A stretch of 64,000 nucleotides of DNA from Streptomyces sp. ACA25 (GCF_028200735.1 NZ_JAQKPV010000008.1:186001-250000); one strand, 5' to 3'. Positions 34,855 through 45,342 are shown, counted from the stretch's first letter. Notes: generated from the sequence alone by a model not told the origin. A program made the numbers and translations.

Positions 34855-35994
34855 TCAGGTAGCGGGCTCCGCATCCGCGGGCTCCTCCACGAACCGCAGC
34901 ACGCCGTACATGCTGCGGGGGACGCCCGCCGCCTCGGCCCCCGGCTCGTCCGGCTCCCCCGCCCCGGAGGGCGGCTCCTCGGGCCCCACGACACAGCCTT
35001 CCAGCTCCTTCCGCACGGCCTCGGCGTCGATGCCCGCTCCGATGAGCACCAGCCGCGTCATGGGCTGCTCACCTCCCGCCCACGGCGAGGGGGTGAAGCG
35101 CAGAAAGCTCCCCACCGCGTGCACCCCGTATTTCTCGCGCTCCCCGCCCGCACCGAAGTGCACATAGCCCTTCATCCGGTAGAGCCCGGCGGGCCGGCTG
35201 TCCAGGAAGGCCATGAAGCGGCGCGGGTCCACCGGCCGGTTCTCGGTGAACCCGACACTCTGGTACCCGCAGTGCAGATGACCGTCGTGCCGCGCCTCCC
35301 CCGCGCCGGGGGCCTCACCTGCCCGCAGCTCCTCCAGGAGGTCGGCGAAAGAGAGCTGCCGCGGCGCGTCGGCCCCCGCCTCACGGCGCGCCCCGGTGTC
35401 CCGGTCCAGCAGCAGCTCCGGATCCACCCTGCCGTGGGACACCGGCACCACGGGGGTGCCGCCGCCGAGCTCCGCCAGCAGGTCACGGAGACGGCCGGTC
35501 TCCTCCTCCGGGACCCGGTCCGCCTTGTTCAGCACGATGAGGTCGGCCACGGCCAGATGCCGGTCGATCTCCGGGTGCCGGTCCCGGGTGGTGCCGAACT
35601 CAGCGGCGTCCACGACCTCGACCAGCCCGCCGTAAAGGATGCGGCGGTCCCCGGAGCCCAGGATCATCCGGATCAGGGTCTGCGGCTCGGCCAGCCCGCT
35701 GGCCTCCACGACGATCAGGTCGAGGCGCGCGGCCGGGCGGGCGAGGCGGTCCAGCATCCCGTCCAGGTCCTCGGTGTCGACCGCGCAGCACAGGCAGCCG
35801 TTGTCCAGCGCCACCATCGAGTCCACCTGCCCGTCGACGGCCATCGCGTCGATGCCGATGCTGCCGAAGTCGTTGACGACCGCACCGATTCGCAGCCCCC
35901 GGCGGTTGTGCAGCAGGTGGTTGAGCAGTGTGGTCTTCCCCGCGCCCAGGAAGCCCGCAAGGACGATCACCGGGATCCGGGGCCTGGCCATCAT
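34855..35994 (-). CDS. CobW/COG0523 family GTP-binding metallochaperone
   Basis: This 379-residue G3E-family P-loop GTPase has Walker A GFLGAGKTTLLNHL (residues 12-25), NDFG, the metal-binding GCLCC motif after the core beta strand, VVEASGLAEPQT and NKAD (guanine specificity). It has a CobW C-terminal domain (about 240-350). The family inserts or delivers zinc, cobalt or nickel to client enzymes, often under metal limitation; the client and metal cannot be named. An acidic, Gly/Pro-rich insertion (PPSGAGEPDEPGAEAAGV) near the C-terminus is not conserved. MM start codons lie at 35994 and 35991. No Zur-type box was recognised upstream. Confidence 0.9.
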   Translation of the reverse strand: MMARPRIPVIVLAGFLGAGKTTLLNHLLHNRRGLRIGAVVNDFGSIGIDAMAVDGQVDSMVALDNGCLCCAVDTEDLDGMLDRLARPAARLDLIVVEASGLAEPQTLIRMILGSGDRRILYGGLVEVVDAAEFGTTRDRHPEIDRHLAVADLIVLNKADRVPEEETGRLRDLLAELGGGTPVVPVSHGRVDPELLLDRDTGARREAGADAPRQLSFADLLEELRAGEAPGAGEARHDGHLHCGYQSVGFTENRPVDPRRFMAFLDSRPAGLYRMKGYVHFGAGGEREKYGVHAVGSFLRFTPSPWAGGEQPMTRLVLIGAGIDAEAVRKELEGCVVGPEEPPSGAGEPDEPGAEAAGVPRSMYGVLRFVEEPADAEPAT

Positions 35995-36197
35995 GGTCCC
36001 TCTCTCACGCAGGGGCTCGGGCCCGGCCGACGGCAGGCCCAGGTATCGGGTCGCGAGCGGTGATCCTCGGGCCCGCAGCCTGCCCCAGGATATTCGCACT
36101 CCGGCCGTCGCAACCGCGGCCCCCGGTGATCATCGTGCACTGACCGGCGTGCGCTCACCGAACGTCACGAGGACCGTCCTGCCGTGGCACGATGGAA

Positions 36198-36223
36198 ACC
36201 GGTTAGGGTCACCTACTGACCCT
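36198..36223 (+). promoter_or_regulatory. operator-like repeat upstream of sucrase/ferredoxin-like gene
   Basis: Two overlapping patterns are seen 28-53 bp before the GTG start: an exact inverted repeat AGGGTCA-CCTAC-TGACCCT (36205-36223), and a partial match to the DmdR1/IdeR iron box TTAGGTTAGGCTAACCTAA (36198-36216, 13 of 19 positions by eye). Either could be a repressor site overlapping the promoter. Confidence 0.4.
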
Positions 36224-36250
36224 GTACATGACGACCGGGCGGACCTCTCT

Positions 36251-37228
36251 GTGAGCACCTGCGCAGCATCTTCCCGGGACCGGGCCGAGCCTCTCGCCGG
36301 AACGGCCGCTGTGGCCAGGACCTGGTTGCTCATCGAGCAGCCCGGGCCGTGGGGCAGCAAAGCCCTCACCCAGAGTCACTTTCCCTCGACGCTCGGTCGC
36401 GAGCTGGAGGCCAGGGCGGAGGGGACCGGGGTGCGGGTGGCACTGATCCGCCGTCCGGGCCCGCACGCCGACCGCCGGGACCCCCTCCCCCGCCGGATCT
36501 TCGCGGCCCACACCCTTCCCGGCCGGTCCTGGGTCCGCACCGCCGTGATCACCCGGGCCTCGGCCCTGGCTGTCCTGGACCTCCAGCGGCTCGGCGCAGG
36601 ACAACACGACGGCCTGGGCGAACCCCACGAGGGCGATCCGCTCACACTGGTCTGCACCAACGGCAAGCGTGACCGCTGCTGCGCCGTCGAGGGCCGTCCG
36701 CTGGCGGCCCAGCTCGCCACCGCAGGGAGTGCGGAGGTCTGGGAGGTCACTCATCTCGGCGGTCACCGGTTCTCCCCGACCCTGCTGATCCTCCCGCACG
36801 GCTACGCCTACGGACGGATGACCGCCCCGGCCGCCACGGTTGCGGCCGGTGAGATCCGGCAGGGCCTGGTCGAGACGGACGGCTGCCGCGGCCGGTCCTG
36901 CTGGGACCGGCCGGGACAGGCCGCCGAGCTGGCGCTGCGCAGGCTGACCGGCGAAACCGCCGCGGACGCGCTGCACGTCACAGGCACCGATCCCGAGGGC
37001 GGAGCGACACCGGGCTGGAGAGTAACGGTCGCGCACCGCGACGGGCGGCGCTGGCAGGTCCGGGTCGGCGAGGGCCTGACCCCGGAGCCGCTCCCCGCGA
37101 GCTGCGGAGCACCGGCGCTGCCTCAGTCGCGGATGGATGCCGGCTCGATCATCCCGCTGCGGCCCACCGCTTCGGCCGGACCACGGCCGCGCGAGGCCGT
37201 GCCGGCGGGCTCCGCCGGGATCGGCTGA
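36251..37228 (+). CDS. sucrase/ferredoxin-like family protein
   Basis: This 325-residue protein has a thioredoxin-like [2Fe-2S] ferredoxin fold in its N-terminal and middle part. The motif VCTNGKRDRCCAVEGRPLA supplies the Cys pattern C-x6-CC, and GHRFSPTLLILPHGYAYG follows. Such proteins (often annotated SIP or sucraseferredoxin-like) are predicted iron-sulfur electron carriers of unknown role. GTG 36251 is the first codon of the conserved region (VSTCAASSRD). The frame is open far upstream as a shadow. The operator-like repeat just upstream suggests iron- or redox-dependent expression, as inference. It is convergent with parE. Confidence 0.85.
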   Translation: MSTCAASSRDRAEPLAGTAAVARTWLLIEQPGPWGSKALTQSHFPSTLGRELEARAEGTGVRVALIRRPGPHADRRDPLPRRIFAAHTLPGRSWVRTAVITRASALAVLDLQRLGAGQHDGLGEPHEGDPLTLVCTNGKRDRCCAVEGRPLAAQLATAGSAEVWEVTHLGGHRFSPTLLILPHGYAYGRMTAPAATVAAGEIRQGLVETDGCRGRSCWDRPGQAAELALRRLTGETAADALHVTGTDPEGGATPGWRVTVAHRDGRRWQVRVGEGLTPEPLPASCGAPALPQSRMDAGSIIPLRPTASAGPRPREAVPAGSAGIG

Positions 37229-37261
37229 GACCGCCGGCCCGGCAGGCCCGGCTCCGCGGGA

Positions 37262-39379
37262 TCAGGTATCGATCCGGGAACGGTCCAGGGTCGCCGCCGA
37301 GCTGGTGATGAACTCCCGGCGCGGTGCGACCTCGTTCCCCATCAGCAGCGCGAAAGCCTGCTCGGCGGCCTCGAGGTCACCGATGTTGATCCGCCGCAGG
37401 GTGCGCTGCCGAGGATCCATCGTGGTCTCGGCCAGCTGGTCGGCGTCCATCTCACCGAGCCCCTTGTAGCGCTGGATGGACTCCTTGTAGCGGACCCCGC
37501 GCTCCTCCAGTTCCAGCAGCGAGTCCCGCAGCTCGGCATCGGAGTAGGTATAGATGTACTTCTCCTGACCCTTCCGGGGATTGACGAGCTCGATGCGGTG
37601 CAGGGGCGGCACCGCGGAGAAGACCCGCCCCTGCTCGACCATCGGACGCATGTACCGCTGGAACAGCGTGAGCAGCAGGCAGCGGATGTGCGCGCCGTCC
37701 ACATCGGCGTCGGCCAGGAAGATCACCTTGCCGTAGCGCGCCTGGTCGATGTCGAAGGTCCGGCCGGACCCGGCTCCTATCACCTGGATGATCGCACCGC
37801 ACTCGGCGTTCTTCAGCATGTCCGAGACCGAGGACTTCTGGACATTGAGGATCTTCCCCCGGATGGGCAGCAGGGCCTGGAACTCACTGTTCCGCGCCAG
37901 CTTGGCCGTGCCCAGGGCGCTGTCGCCCTCGACGATGAACAGCTCGCTGCGGTCCACCGCGTCGCTTCGGCAGTCGGCCAGCTTGGCCGGCAGGGCGGAG
38001 GACTCCAGGGCCGTCTTGCGGCGCTGAGCCTCCTTGTGCTGGCGGGCGGCGATCCGGGTGCGGGCGGCGGCCACCACCTTCTCCAGCACGGACCGGGTCT
38101 GCTGCTTGCTGTCCCGCTTGGTCGAGGTCAGGAACGCCTTCAGCTCCGTGGCCACCACCTGGCCGACGATCCGGGTGGCGGCGGAGGTCCCGAGCACTTC
38201 CTTGGTCTGGCCTTCGAACTGCGGCTCGGCCAGCCGCACGGTGACCACCGCGGTGAGACCTTCGAGCGCGTCGTCCTTGACGATGTCGTCCTCGGCGACG
38301 CGCAGCAGCTTCGCGCTGCGCAGCACCTCGTTGACGGTCCGGGTCAGCGAGCGCTCGAACCCGGAGACATGGGTGCCGCCCTTCGGGGTGGCGATGATGT
38401 TCACGAACGATCTGACGGTGGTGTCGTAACCGGTGCCCCAGCGCAGCGCGATGTCGACCTCCAGGTCGCGCTTGACCTCGGTCGGGATCATGTGTCCGCG
38501 CTCGTCCAGGACCGGGACGGTCTCCTTGAAAGCGCCATGGCCCTGCAGCCGCTGGACGTCACAGATCGCCTTGTCCGGAGCGAGGAACTCGCAGAACTCA
38601 CTGATCCCGCCGTCGTAGCGGAAGACCTCCTCACTGTGCTCCGACTCCTCGGTCGCACGCTCGTCGCGGACGACCAGGGTGAGTCCCGGCACGAGGAAGG
38701 CGGTCTGCCGCGCGCGGGCGTGCAGAGCGTCCAGGGACAGCTTGGCGTCCTTGAGGAAGATCTGCCGGTCCGCCCAGTACCGCACCCGGGTGCCCGTACG
38801 CGTTCCGGGGATCTTCCTGCCCTTCTGCAGCCCGTTCGCGGGATCGAAGGGGGCGTCCGGCCCGGACTCGGTGAAGATGCCCGGGGTGCCGCGGCGGAAG
38901 CTGATGCGGTGGGTGCGGCTGTTCCGGTCGACCTCGACGTCGAGCCGTGCGGAGAGCGCGTTCACCACGGAGGCACCGACGCCGTGCAGGCCACCGGACG
39001 CGGCATAGGAGCCGCCGCCGAACTTGCCTCCGGCGTGCAGCTTCGTCATGACGACCTCGACCCCGGAGAGGCCGGTCTTGGGCTCGACGTCCACGGGGAT
39101 GCCCCGGCCGTTGTCGCGCACCTCGACGGAGCCGTCACCGTGGAGCATTACCTCGATGCGGTCGCAGTGACCGCCCAGTGCTTCATCGACGGAGTTGTCG
39201 ATGATCTCCCAGAGGCAGTGCGACAGGCCCCGGCTGTCGGTGGAGCCGATGTACATGCCGGGGCGCTTGCGCACCGCCTCGAGGCCCTCGAGAACGAGCA
39301 GGTGCCGCGCGGTGTAGTTGCCCCCGGTGTCAGTACCGGTGAGCAGTGCGGTGGACGGCGCGGACGTGTCGGCGGTCAC
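37262..39379 (-). CDS. parE: DNA topoisomerase IV subunit B
   Basis: This 705-residue GHKL ATPase/TOPRIM protein shows EIIDNSVDEALGG and VRDNGRGIPVD (ATP site), the transducer domain, TOPRIM IVEGDSALGTAK and DADVDGAHI, and the C-terminal KGLGEMDADQLAETTMDP. It supplies ATP-driven strand passage with ParC to decatenate chromosomes. Paired with a ParC-type A subunit in this window, it is assigned to topoisomerase IV rather than gyrase. GTG 39379 starts VTADTSAPSTALL with GAGGAG 10 nt upstream; the longer frame to 39502 is unlikely. Confidence 0.9.
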   Translation of the reverse strand: MTADTSAPSTALLTGTDTGGNYTARHLLVLEGLEAVRKRPGMYIGSTDSRGLSHCLWEIIDNSVDEALGGHCDRIEVMLHGDGSVEVRDNGRGIPVDVEPKTGLSGVEVVMTKLHAGGKFGGGSYAASGGLHGVGASVVNALSARLDVEVDRNSRTHRISFRRGTPGIFTESGPDAPFDPANGLQKGRKIPGTRTGTRVRYWADRQIFLKDAKLSLDALHARARQTAFLVPGLTLVVRDERATEESEHSEEVFRYDGGISEFCEFLAPDKAICDVQRLQGHGAFKETVPVLDERGHMIPTEVKRDLEVDIALRWGTGYDTTVRSFVNIIATPKGGTHVSGFERSLTRTVNEVLRSAKLLRVAEDDIVKDDALEGLTAVVTVRLAEPQFEGQTKEVLGTSAATRIVGQVVATELKAFLTSTKRDSKQQTRSVLEKVVAAARTRIAARQHKEAQRRKTALESSALPAKLADCRSDAVDRSELFIVEGDSALGTAKLARNSEFQALLPIRGKILNVQKSSVSDMLKNAECGAIIQVIGAGSGRTFDIDQARYGKVIFLADADVDGAHIRCLLLTLFQRYMRPMVEQGRVFSAVPPLHRIELVNPRKGQEKYIYTYSDAELRDSLLELEERGVRYKESIQRYKGLGEMDADQLAETTMDPRQRTLRRINIGDLEAAEQAFALLMGNEVAPRREFITSSAATLDRSRIDT

Positions 39380-39815
39380 GCAGTTCGCTCCTCGCTGAAT
39401 TCGGATTAGGTGGCGGGTTTGCCGCTCCAGAGAGTACCGAGGCCCACGAAATGGGGGGAACAGGCACCCCCGGGAGCCACAGGGTACCCTAGCCTCGATC
39501 ACCTGTTCGATAAGTCACCAGGGTGACGTGTACATCGCGTTCCATTTGAGGCATGAACCATTTAGGCTCCGGGCACGTCCTCCTCTACAGAGTGGACGCC
39601 GGATAGCCCGGCACGAGCCGGGTACCCGGACCCGACAACGCACACGAACCGATCCCACAGCACCCCGACGCTATACGGCTCATTCGCCGCCACCCGGCAG
39701 CGTTCGGCCAGCTCGACCAGAAAATATCTCGAGGAATGCCGCGAGCGGGAACGTTTTCGGCCTGGTTGGATGTTGACCCTGGTACGACAGCTCGTCGAGC
39801 TAGAGAAGAGGCGAC
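39380..39815. other. divergent intergenic region between parE and DUF7455 gene
   Basis: No convincing gene was found in these 436 bp. They hold two short palindromes, AGGGTACCCT (39481-39490) and GTCACC-AG-GGTGAC (39514-39527), and an AT-richer stretch (39720-39780) that probably carries the promoter of the small downstream gene. Confidence 0.4.
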
Positions 39816-40037
39816 GTGACTACAGTTCTGACCCCCGCGACCCCGCTGACGGCCGCCGACCGCTGCGACCGCTGCAGCGCACAGGCTTACGTGCGTGTCG
39901 TGCTCATCAGTGGCGGAGAGCTGCTGTTCTGCGCCCACCACGGCCGCAAGTTCGAGCCGGAACTCAAGAAGATTGCCGCGGAGATACAGGACGAGACGGA
40001 GAAGCTGACCGTGAGTTCTCCCCCCGCGAGTGAGTGA
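39816..40037 (+). CDS. DUF7455 family small zinc-ribbon protein
   Basis: This 73-residue protein opens VTTVLTPATPLTAADRCDRCSAQAYVRVVL and contains CDRC and ELLFCAHHGRKF, a C-x2-C...C-x-H-H pattern likely to bind zinc. GTG 39816 has GAAGAGG upstream. It lies between parE and hrdB in many actinobacteria, and its function is unknown. It is followed by a perfect 19-bp terminator shared with hrdB. The conserved neighbourhood of the principal sigma factor suggests, but does not show, a transcription-related role. Confidence 0.85.
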   Translation: MTTVLTPATPLTAADRCDRCSAQAYVRVVLISGGELLFCAHHGRKFEPELKKIAAEIQDETEKLTVSSPPASE

Positions 40038-40104
40038 GCGCTGACTCGATGATGTGACCCACCTCGTACCTCAACGACGGGCTCGGACCGGCTGAGGGCC
40101 GGAC

Positions 40105-40146
40105 AGCGGGCGGGCCTTCCCCCTTGTGGGGGAAGGCCCGCCCGCT
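40105..40146. terminator. 19-bp perfect hairpin between DUF7455 gene and hrdB
   Basis: The arms 40105-40123 and 40128-40146 are perfectly complementary around the loop TTGT. It is placed between two convergent stops (40037 and 40207) and probably terminates both. Confidence 0.85.
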
Positions 40147-40206
40147 CCTCATGTCCGGGACGCCCCAGGTGGCCGTCGGCACCCGCCCGGACCCCGGACC
40201 CCGGGA

Positions 40207-41808
<1,602 letters not shown>

Positions 41809-42117
41809 GAACAACCTCTCGGAACTCTGGGAACGACTTCGGTACCGCCCGCGGGAGGCGGAACCGTGACCGGCGGCGGGGTTCGGTCGCCGGCGCGGCG
41901 GAGCAGCGGCCGGTGATGACGTCCGGAGGGACGCCCGACAGCCCGGCGACGGCTGCTACCTCTTGAGACATCGCTCTGCTCCCGGAAGTGTTACGCCGCA
42001 TTCGCGTGTCCCGAGTCACATCGCACGCCCGACTGTAGCGGGCCGGATCACGCGCGTCGTCGGAGCCCGTCCCCCACGGCCCCGACGACGCGGAATCGCG
42101 TACGGCTGCGGCGGGGG
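41809..42117. other. hrdB leader and promoter region
   Basis: This 309-bp region separates hrdB (minus) from the end of whiH (minus). No gene is seen. It holds a long (about 150 nt) hrdB leader and the ECF-like promoter at 41968-41994. A small open frame (about 41965 down to 41809) runs into hrdB out of frame and looks fortuitous. Confidence 0.45.
41968..41994 (-). promoter_or_regulatory. candidate ECF-type promoter of hrdB (GTAAC-N16-CGATGT)
   Basis: On the minus strand a -35 element GTAAC (41990-41994) and a -10 element CGATGT (41968-41973) are spaced by 16 bp, about 150 bp before the hrdB start. The elements resemble those reported for sigma-ShbA-dependent hrdB transcription in Streptomyces (recalled). 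A transcription start near 41960 is inferred. Confidence 0.45.
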
Positions 42118-43038
42118 TCAGTGCTCCCGCGGGGCCGGGACGATGTGGTCCGGGCCGGGTCCGGGCGGGCCGCCCGCCGGGACGATGGCCTCCGTTCCTG
42201 CGAGCAGCTGCCGCATGCCGGCCTCGGCCGCGGCGGCTTCACCCGCCTCGACTGCGTCCACGATGCGCTGATGATGGTCGACCGAGGCCTCGGTCGGGTG
42301 CTCACAGCCGGCAGGACCGCCACCGGAGACCTGGAGAGCGGCGCCCACGATGCCGGAAAGGTGCTCCAGCATGCGGTTGCCCGCCGCCTGGATCAGCAGC
42401 CCGTGGAACTCCGCGTCGGCCCGGGCGAATGTCAGCTTGTCCCCCTGAGCGAGGGCGCGGCTCATGATGTCGACCATGTCGCCCAGGCGCTGCTGGACCT
42501 CCTCGGTGCTGTGCCCGGCGGCCAGTCGGGCAGCGAGCGGTTCGATGGTCCAGCGCAGCTCACAGAGTTCGCGGCGCTGGTCGTCGCGCTGCGGACCGAA
42601 GGCACGCCACTCGATGATGTCGGGATCCAGCAGATTCCAGTCTCCGACGGGCCGGACCCGGGTGCCGACATTGGGCCGCGCGCTCACCAGGCCCTTGGCC
42701 TCCAGCACCCGCAACGACTCCCGGACGACGGTCCGGGAAACTTCGAAGCGCTGCCCGATCTCCTCGGGCACCAGCGGGCGGTTGGCGTCCAGATCCCCGG
42801 AGACGATCATCTGTCCGAGCTGCTGGACGAGCTGGCCGTGCAGGCCGCGGCCCCGGTTGCCACCGGCCCGGCGGCTGCGGCCCATCTCCGCTTCCGCGCC
42901 TTCCCAGGCGGGGACGTGGGTGATGCGTGCCGCGCCCGTGGACTCGGCATATGCGTAGCGGTCGGACTCGCCCGGCGCCTGGGAGCCGGGGACGGTGGGG
43001 CGAGCAGGTGTCGTCGTGGAGTGCGCAAGGGTAGTCAC
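42118..43038 (-). CDS. whiH: GntR/FadR-family sporulation regulator WhiH
   Basis: The protein has 306 residues from GTG 43038. A long poorly conserved N-terminus (about 85 residues) is followed by a GntR winged helix-turn-helix (LHGQLVQQLGQMIVSGDL, VVRESLRVLEAKGLV) and an FCD ligand-binding domain with metal-site residues in DAEFHGLLIQA and DHHQRIVDAVEAG. WhiH is the Streptomyces sporulation-septation regulator recalled immediately beside hrdB, as here. A candidate sigma-WhiG promoter (43046-43073) lies so close that the transcript would be nearly leaderless. A BldD-like site lies at 43100-43109. The GTG lacks good SD spacing, so an internal start is possible. Confidence 0.85.
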   Translation of the reverse strand: MTTLAHSTTTPARPTVPGSQAPGESDRYAYAESTGAARITHVPAWEGAEAEMGRSRRAGGNRGRGLHGQLVQQLGQMIVSGDLDANRPLVPEEIGQRFEVSRTVVRESLRVLEAKGLVSARPNVGTRVRPVGDWNLLDPDIIEWRAFGPQRDDQRRELCELRWTIEPLAARLAAGHSTEEVQQRLGDMVDIMSRALAQGDKLTFARADAEFHGLLIQAAGNRMLEHLSGIVGAALQVSGGGPAGCEHPTEASVDHHQRIVDAVEAGEAAAAEAGMRQLLAGTEAIVPAGGPPGPGPDHIVPAPREH

Positions 43039-43045
43039 GCCCCCT

Positions 43046-43073
43046 TTGTCGGCGGGGCCCGAGGCTCCCTTGA
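43046..43073 (-). promoter_or_regulatory. candidate sigma-WhiG promoter of whiH
   Basis: On the minus strand TCAA (43070-43073) and GCCGACAA (43046-43053) are separated by 16 bp. The sigma-WhiG consensus is TAAA-N16-GCCGATAA, so the -10 matches 7 of 8, the -35 matches 3 of 4, and the spacing is exact. Transcription would begin at or within a few bases of the GTG start. Confidence 0.5.
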
Positions 43074-43099
43074 GGTCTTTGGTGAAAAACACACGAAAG

Positions 43100-43109
43100 G
43101 GTGATCACT
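43100..43109. promoter_or_regulatory. BldD-type operator AGTGATCACC upstream of whiH
   Basis: The minus-strand sequence AGTGA directly followed by TCACC matches the BldD consensus AGTgA-(n)-TCACc with no spacer. It is located about 60-70 bp upstream of the whiH start. BldD represses many sporulation genes during vegetative growth (established knowledge). Confidence 0.45.
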
Positions 43110-43252
43110 GACCCGCCCCGCATTGACTTCTCACCCCAGAAAAGGGGAATATCCTTCATATATCGGATATAATGCCCTGCTTCTGCCGGGATGGGCACCC
43201 GCGGCCGCCCGGCCGACGTCACACCCTGGGCTGACAGCCATAGGAGCATCCT

Positions 43253-45082
43253 TCACGCCCGGGGCCGTCCGGCGCCGGTCCGCAGACTGAGCAGGACGTA
43301 GCCGCCGAGCAGGGCGGTCAGGGAGAGCGCGAGCGCCCAGCCCACCGGCTCGGACGCCAGGCGTACGGGCGCGGAGAACCAGACCTGCGTCCCGGAGGGC
43401 TGCGGCAGAGTGCCGAATACCGGAAGCCGGCCGGGCAGCCCTTCCAGCGCCTGTCCGGCCGGCCCTGCGAACAGGGCACGCAGGCCGGGGGCGATCAGGT
43501 AGGGGACGGCGGCGACTGCTGCCAGGCCCGCCGGGGCCGAACGGAAGACACCCGCGGCCAGCAGCCCCGCCCAGGCACATCCGATCGCCAGGAGAGCGGT
43601 GTCCGCCGCCGCTGCCGCACCTGTTGCGACAGCAGCGAGCAAGCCTCCGGACGTCTCCGCGGGGAGCACGCCGGAGCCGAACAGCACGGGCAGCAGGAGG
43701 GCACCGGCGGTACTGATCGCGCAGCACAGCAGCAGGGCGACGCCCCCCGTCACGGCGAGCTTGGCCACGAGCAGCCGCAGTAGCCGGGGAACGGGTACCA
43801 GGCCGGGGGCCAGGGCCGGATACCGGAACTCCTGTCCGAACGAGAGCGCCCCGAGCAGTCCGCCCGCCAGTGCGGCCGGGGGCAGCGGAAACGGTTCCGC
43901 CCAGCCGTTGAGCACCCGGACCGGCCGCGTCTCTCCGGTGAGGCCGAGCACAGCGGCGGTGACGAGCCCGGCGAACAGCGCGGCCCCCATGATCCACCAG
44001 CTGGAACGCAGCCCGGTCAGCCTCCGCAGCTCGTAGCGCAGCGGACGGCTGGGGCCGGGTGGGGCGGCGCCGGGCAGCCGGGGCGGCGGAGGCCCGGCCG
44101 CCCGGCGAGGAACCGGCGGAGGCGTCTGCGGCGGCTCGGGCGCGTCCCGGCCGTCCGCCCGCGCCAGCGGCAGGGCCGGGGCCCGGTCCCCGCTGGTGCC
44201 CTCCTCTTCGGCGAGCTGATGGACGAGAACCCGGTTCCGGTAGGCGACCTCCCCCACCGTCGCGCAGTCGCTGCCGTACACCAGGAGCCGGCGGCCGGTC
44301 TCCAGGACCACCTCGGGCTGTGCCCCGGCCCTCCCGGCCTGCCGGGGTGCGGCCCGGAACTCCTCGGTGAGAGCAGCCGCGAGGCGGCCGGCGTGCGGGG
44401 TCCGCACGGTGACCCGCGGCCGGAGCCGGGTGCGGGAGAAGTCGCCGGCGTCCTGGTCGGCCACCAGTCTCCCGGCCTCCACCGTGACGATCCGGTCCGC
44501 CACCCGACTGGCCTCCTTCGGATCGCGCGCGGTGAGGAGCACGGCCCCGCCCTGGGCCGCGTAACCGCGCAGCAGCCCCCGCAGCCAGGCGGTCTCCCGC
44601 GGTGAGAGCCCGCGCGCCGGTTCGTCGAGCACCAAGGTGTGCGGGTCTCCCAGCAGGGCCGCGGCCAGCCCGAGCCTGCGGTCCATCCCCCGGGAGAAGG
44701 CCGCGAGCCGCTGGTCGGCGAGCCCGCTCAGCCCGACGACGTCCAGGACCTCGTCCGCCCGGCCTGCGGGGACTCCCGAGACGGCGGCCAGCATGCGCAG
44801 ATGGCCACGGGCGGTGCGGCCGGGATGGCCCGGGACCTCGCCCAGCAGGGTGCCGACCTCCCGGGAGGGGTGGGGCACCCTGCGCAGCGGCCGGCCCCGG
44901 AACAGGGCGACGCCACGGCCGGGGAGCAGCTGCAGCAGGAGCAGCAGCGCGGTGGTCTTGCCGGCTCCGGCAGGTCCGAGGAGAACGGTGACGCTGCCGG
45001 CTCCGGCCTCGAAGGTGAGATCGTCCACCGCCGGAGGCCGGTCGCGCCGGGACACGCTGGTGAGGCCGATGGCCTGGATCAT
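43253..45082 (-). CDS. ABC transporter fusion protein (ATPase plus permease)
   Basis: The protein has 609 residues. An N-terminal ABC ATPase (residues 1-225) has Walker A GPAGAGKTTALL, a divergent signature AAFSRGMDRRLGLA and Walker B TLVLDEPARGLSPRE. A Pro-rich linker (about 300-350) leads to a C-terminal membrane part with about six segments (residues 365-600). The half-transporter arrangement resembles DrrA/DrrB or ABC-2 exporters fused in one chain, suggesting export of an unknown substrate. The signature loop lacks the usual LSGGQ and the Q-loop region is short, so ATPase strength is uncertain. It is downstream of the whiH promoter region but transcribed separately. Confidence 0.85.
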   Translation of the reverse strand: MIQAIGLTSVSRRDRPPAVDDLTFEAGAGSVTVLLGPAGAGKTTALLLLLQLLPGRGVALFRGRPLRRVPHPSREVGTLLGEVPGHPGRTARGHLRMLAAVSGVPAGRADEVLDVVGLSGLADQRLAAFSRGMDRRLGLAAALLGDPHTLVLDEPARGLSPRETAWLRGLLRGYAAQGGAVLLTARDPKEASRVADRIVTVEAGRLVADQDAGDFSRTRLRPRVTVRTPHAGRLAAALTEEFRAAPRQAGRAGAQPEVVLETGRRLLVYGSDCATVGEVAYRNRVLVHQLAEEEGTSGDRAPALPLARADGRDAPEPPQTPPPVPRRAAGPPPPRLPGAAPPGPSRPLRYELRRLTGLRSSWWIMGAALFAGLVTAAVLGLTGETRPVRVLNGWAEPFPLPPAALAGGLLGALSFGQEFRYPALAPGLVPVPRLLRLLVAKLAVTGGVALLLCCAISTAGALLLPVLFGSGVLPAETSGGLLAAVATGAAAAADTALLAIGCAWAGLLAAGVFRSAPAGLAAVAAVPYLIAPGLRALFAGPAGQALEGLPGRLPVFGTLPQPSGTQVWFSAPVRLASEPVGWALALSLTALLGGYVLLSLRTGAGRPRA

Positions 45083-45342
45083 CGCTTCTCCCGCTGACGA
45101 GGCACCCCTGCACGATATCCGGGCATATCCGGTTTTCCGGGCGACGCGCGAGGCGGATCGTCACTGCCTGCCGGCCGTCCCCGCATCACCGGTCATGCGG
45201 GGACGGCCCGCCGGGCAGGCAGCCGTGCAGCCCTTCGGCACGCGGGTGCGGCGCCGGCCGCCGAACCCCGTGCAGCGGGACACCGGACCCGCCGTACCGG
45301 TCGCCGGGTCACGCCGGACCCGCGGTCGCACGCCGCACCGCG

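Noticed and set aside
41809..41965. Small ORF in the hrdB leader ([13 protein letters not shown]...)
   Set aside because: It runs into hrdB out of frame, has no clear family and lies in the leader; probably fortuitous, though an upstream-ORF role was not excluded.
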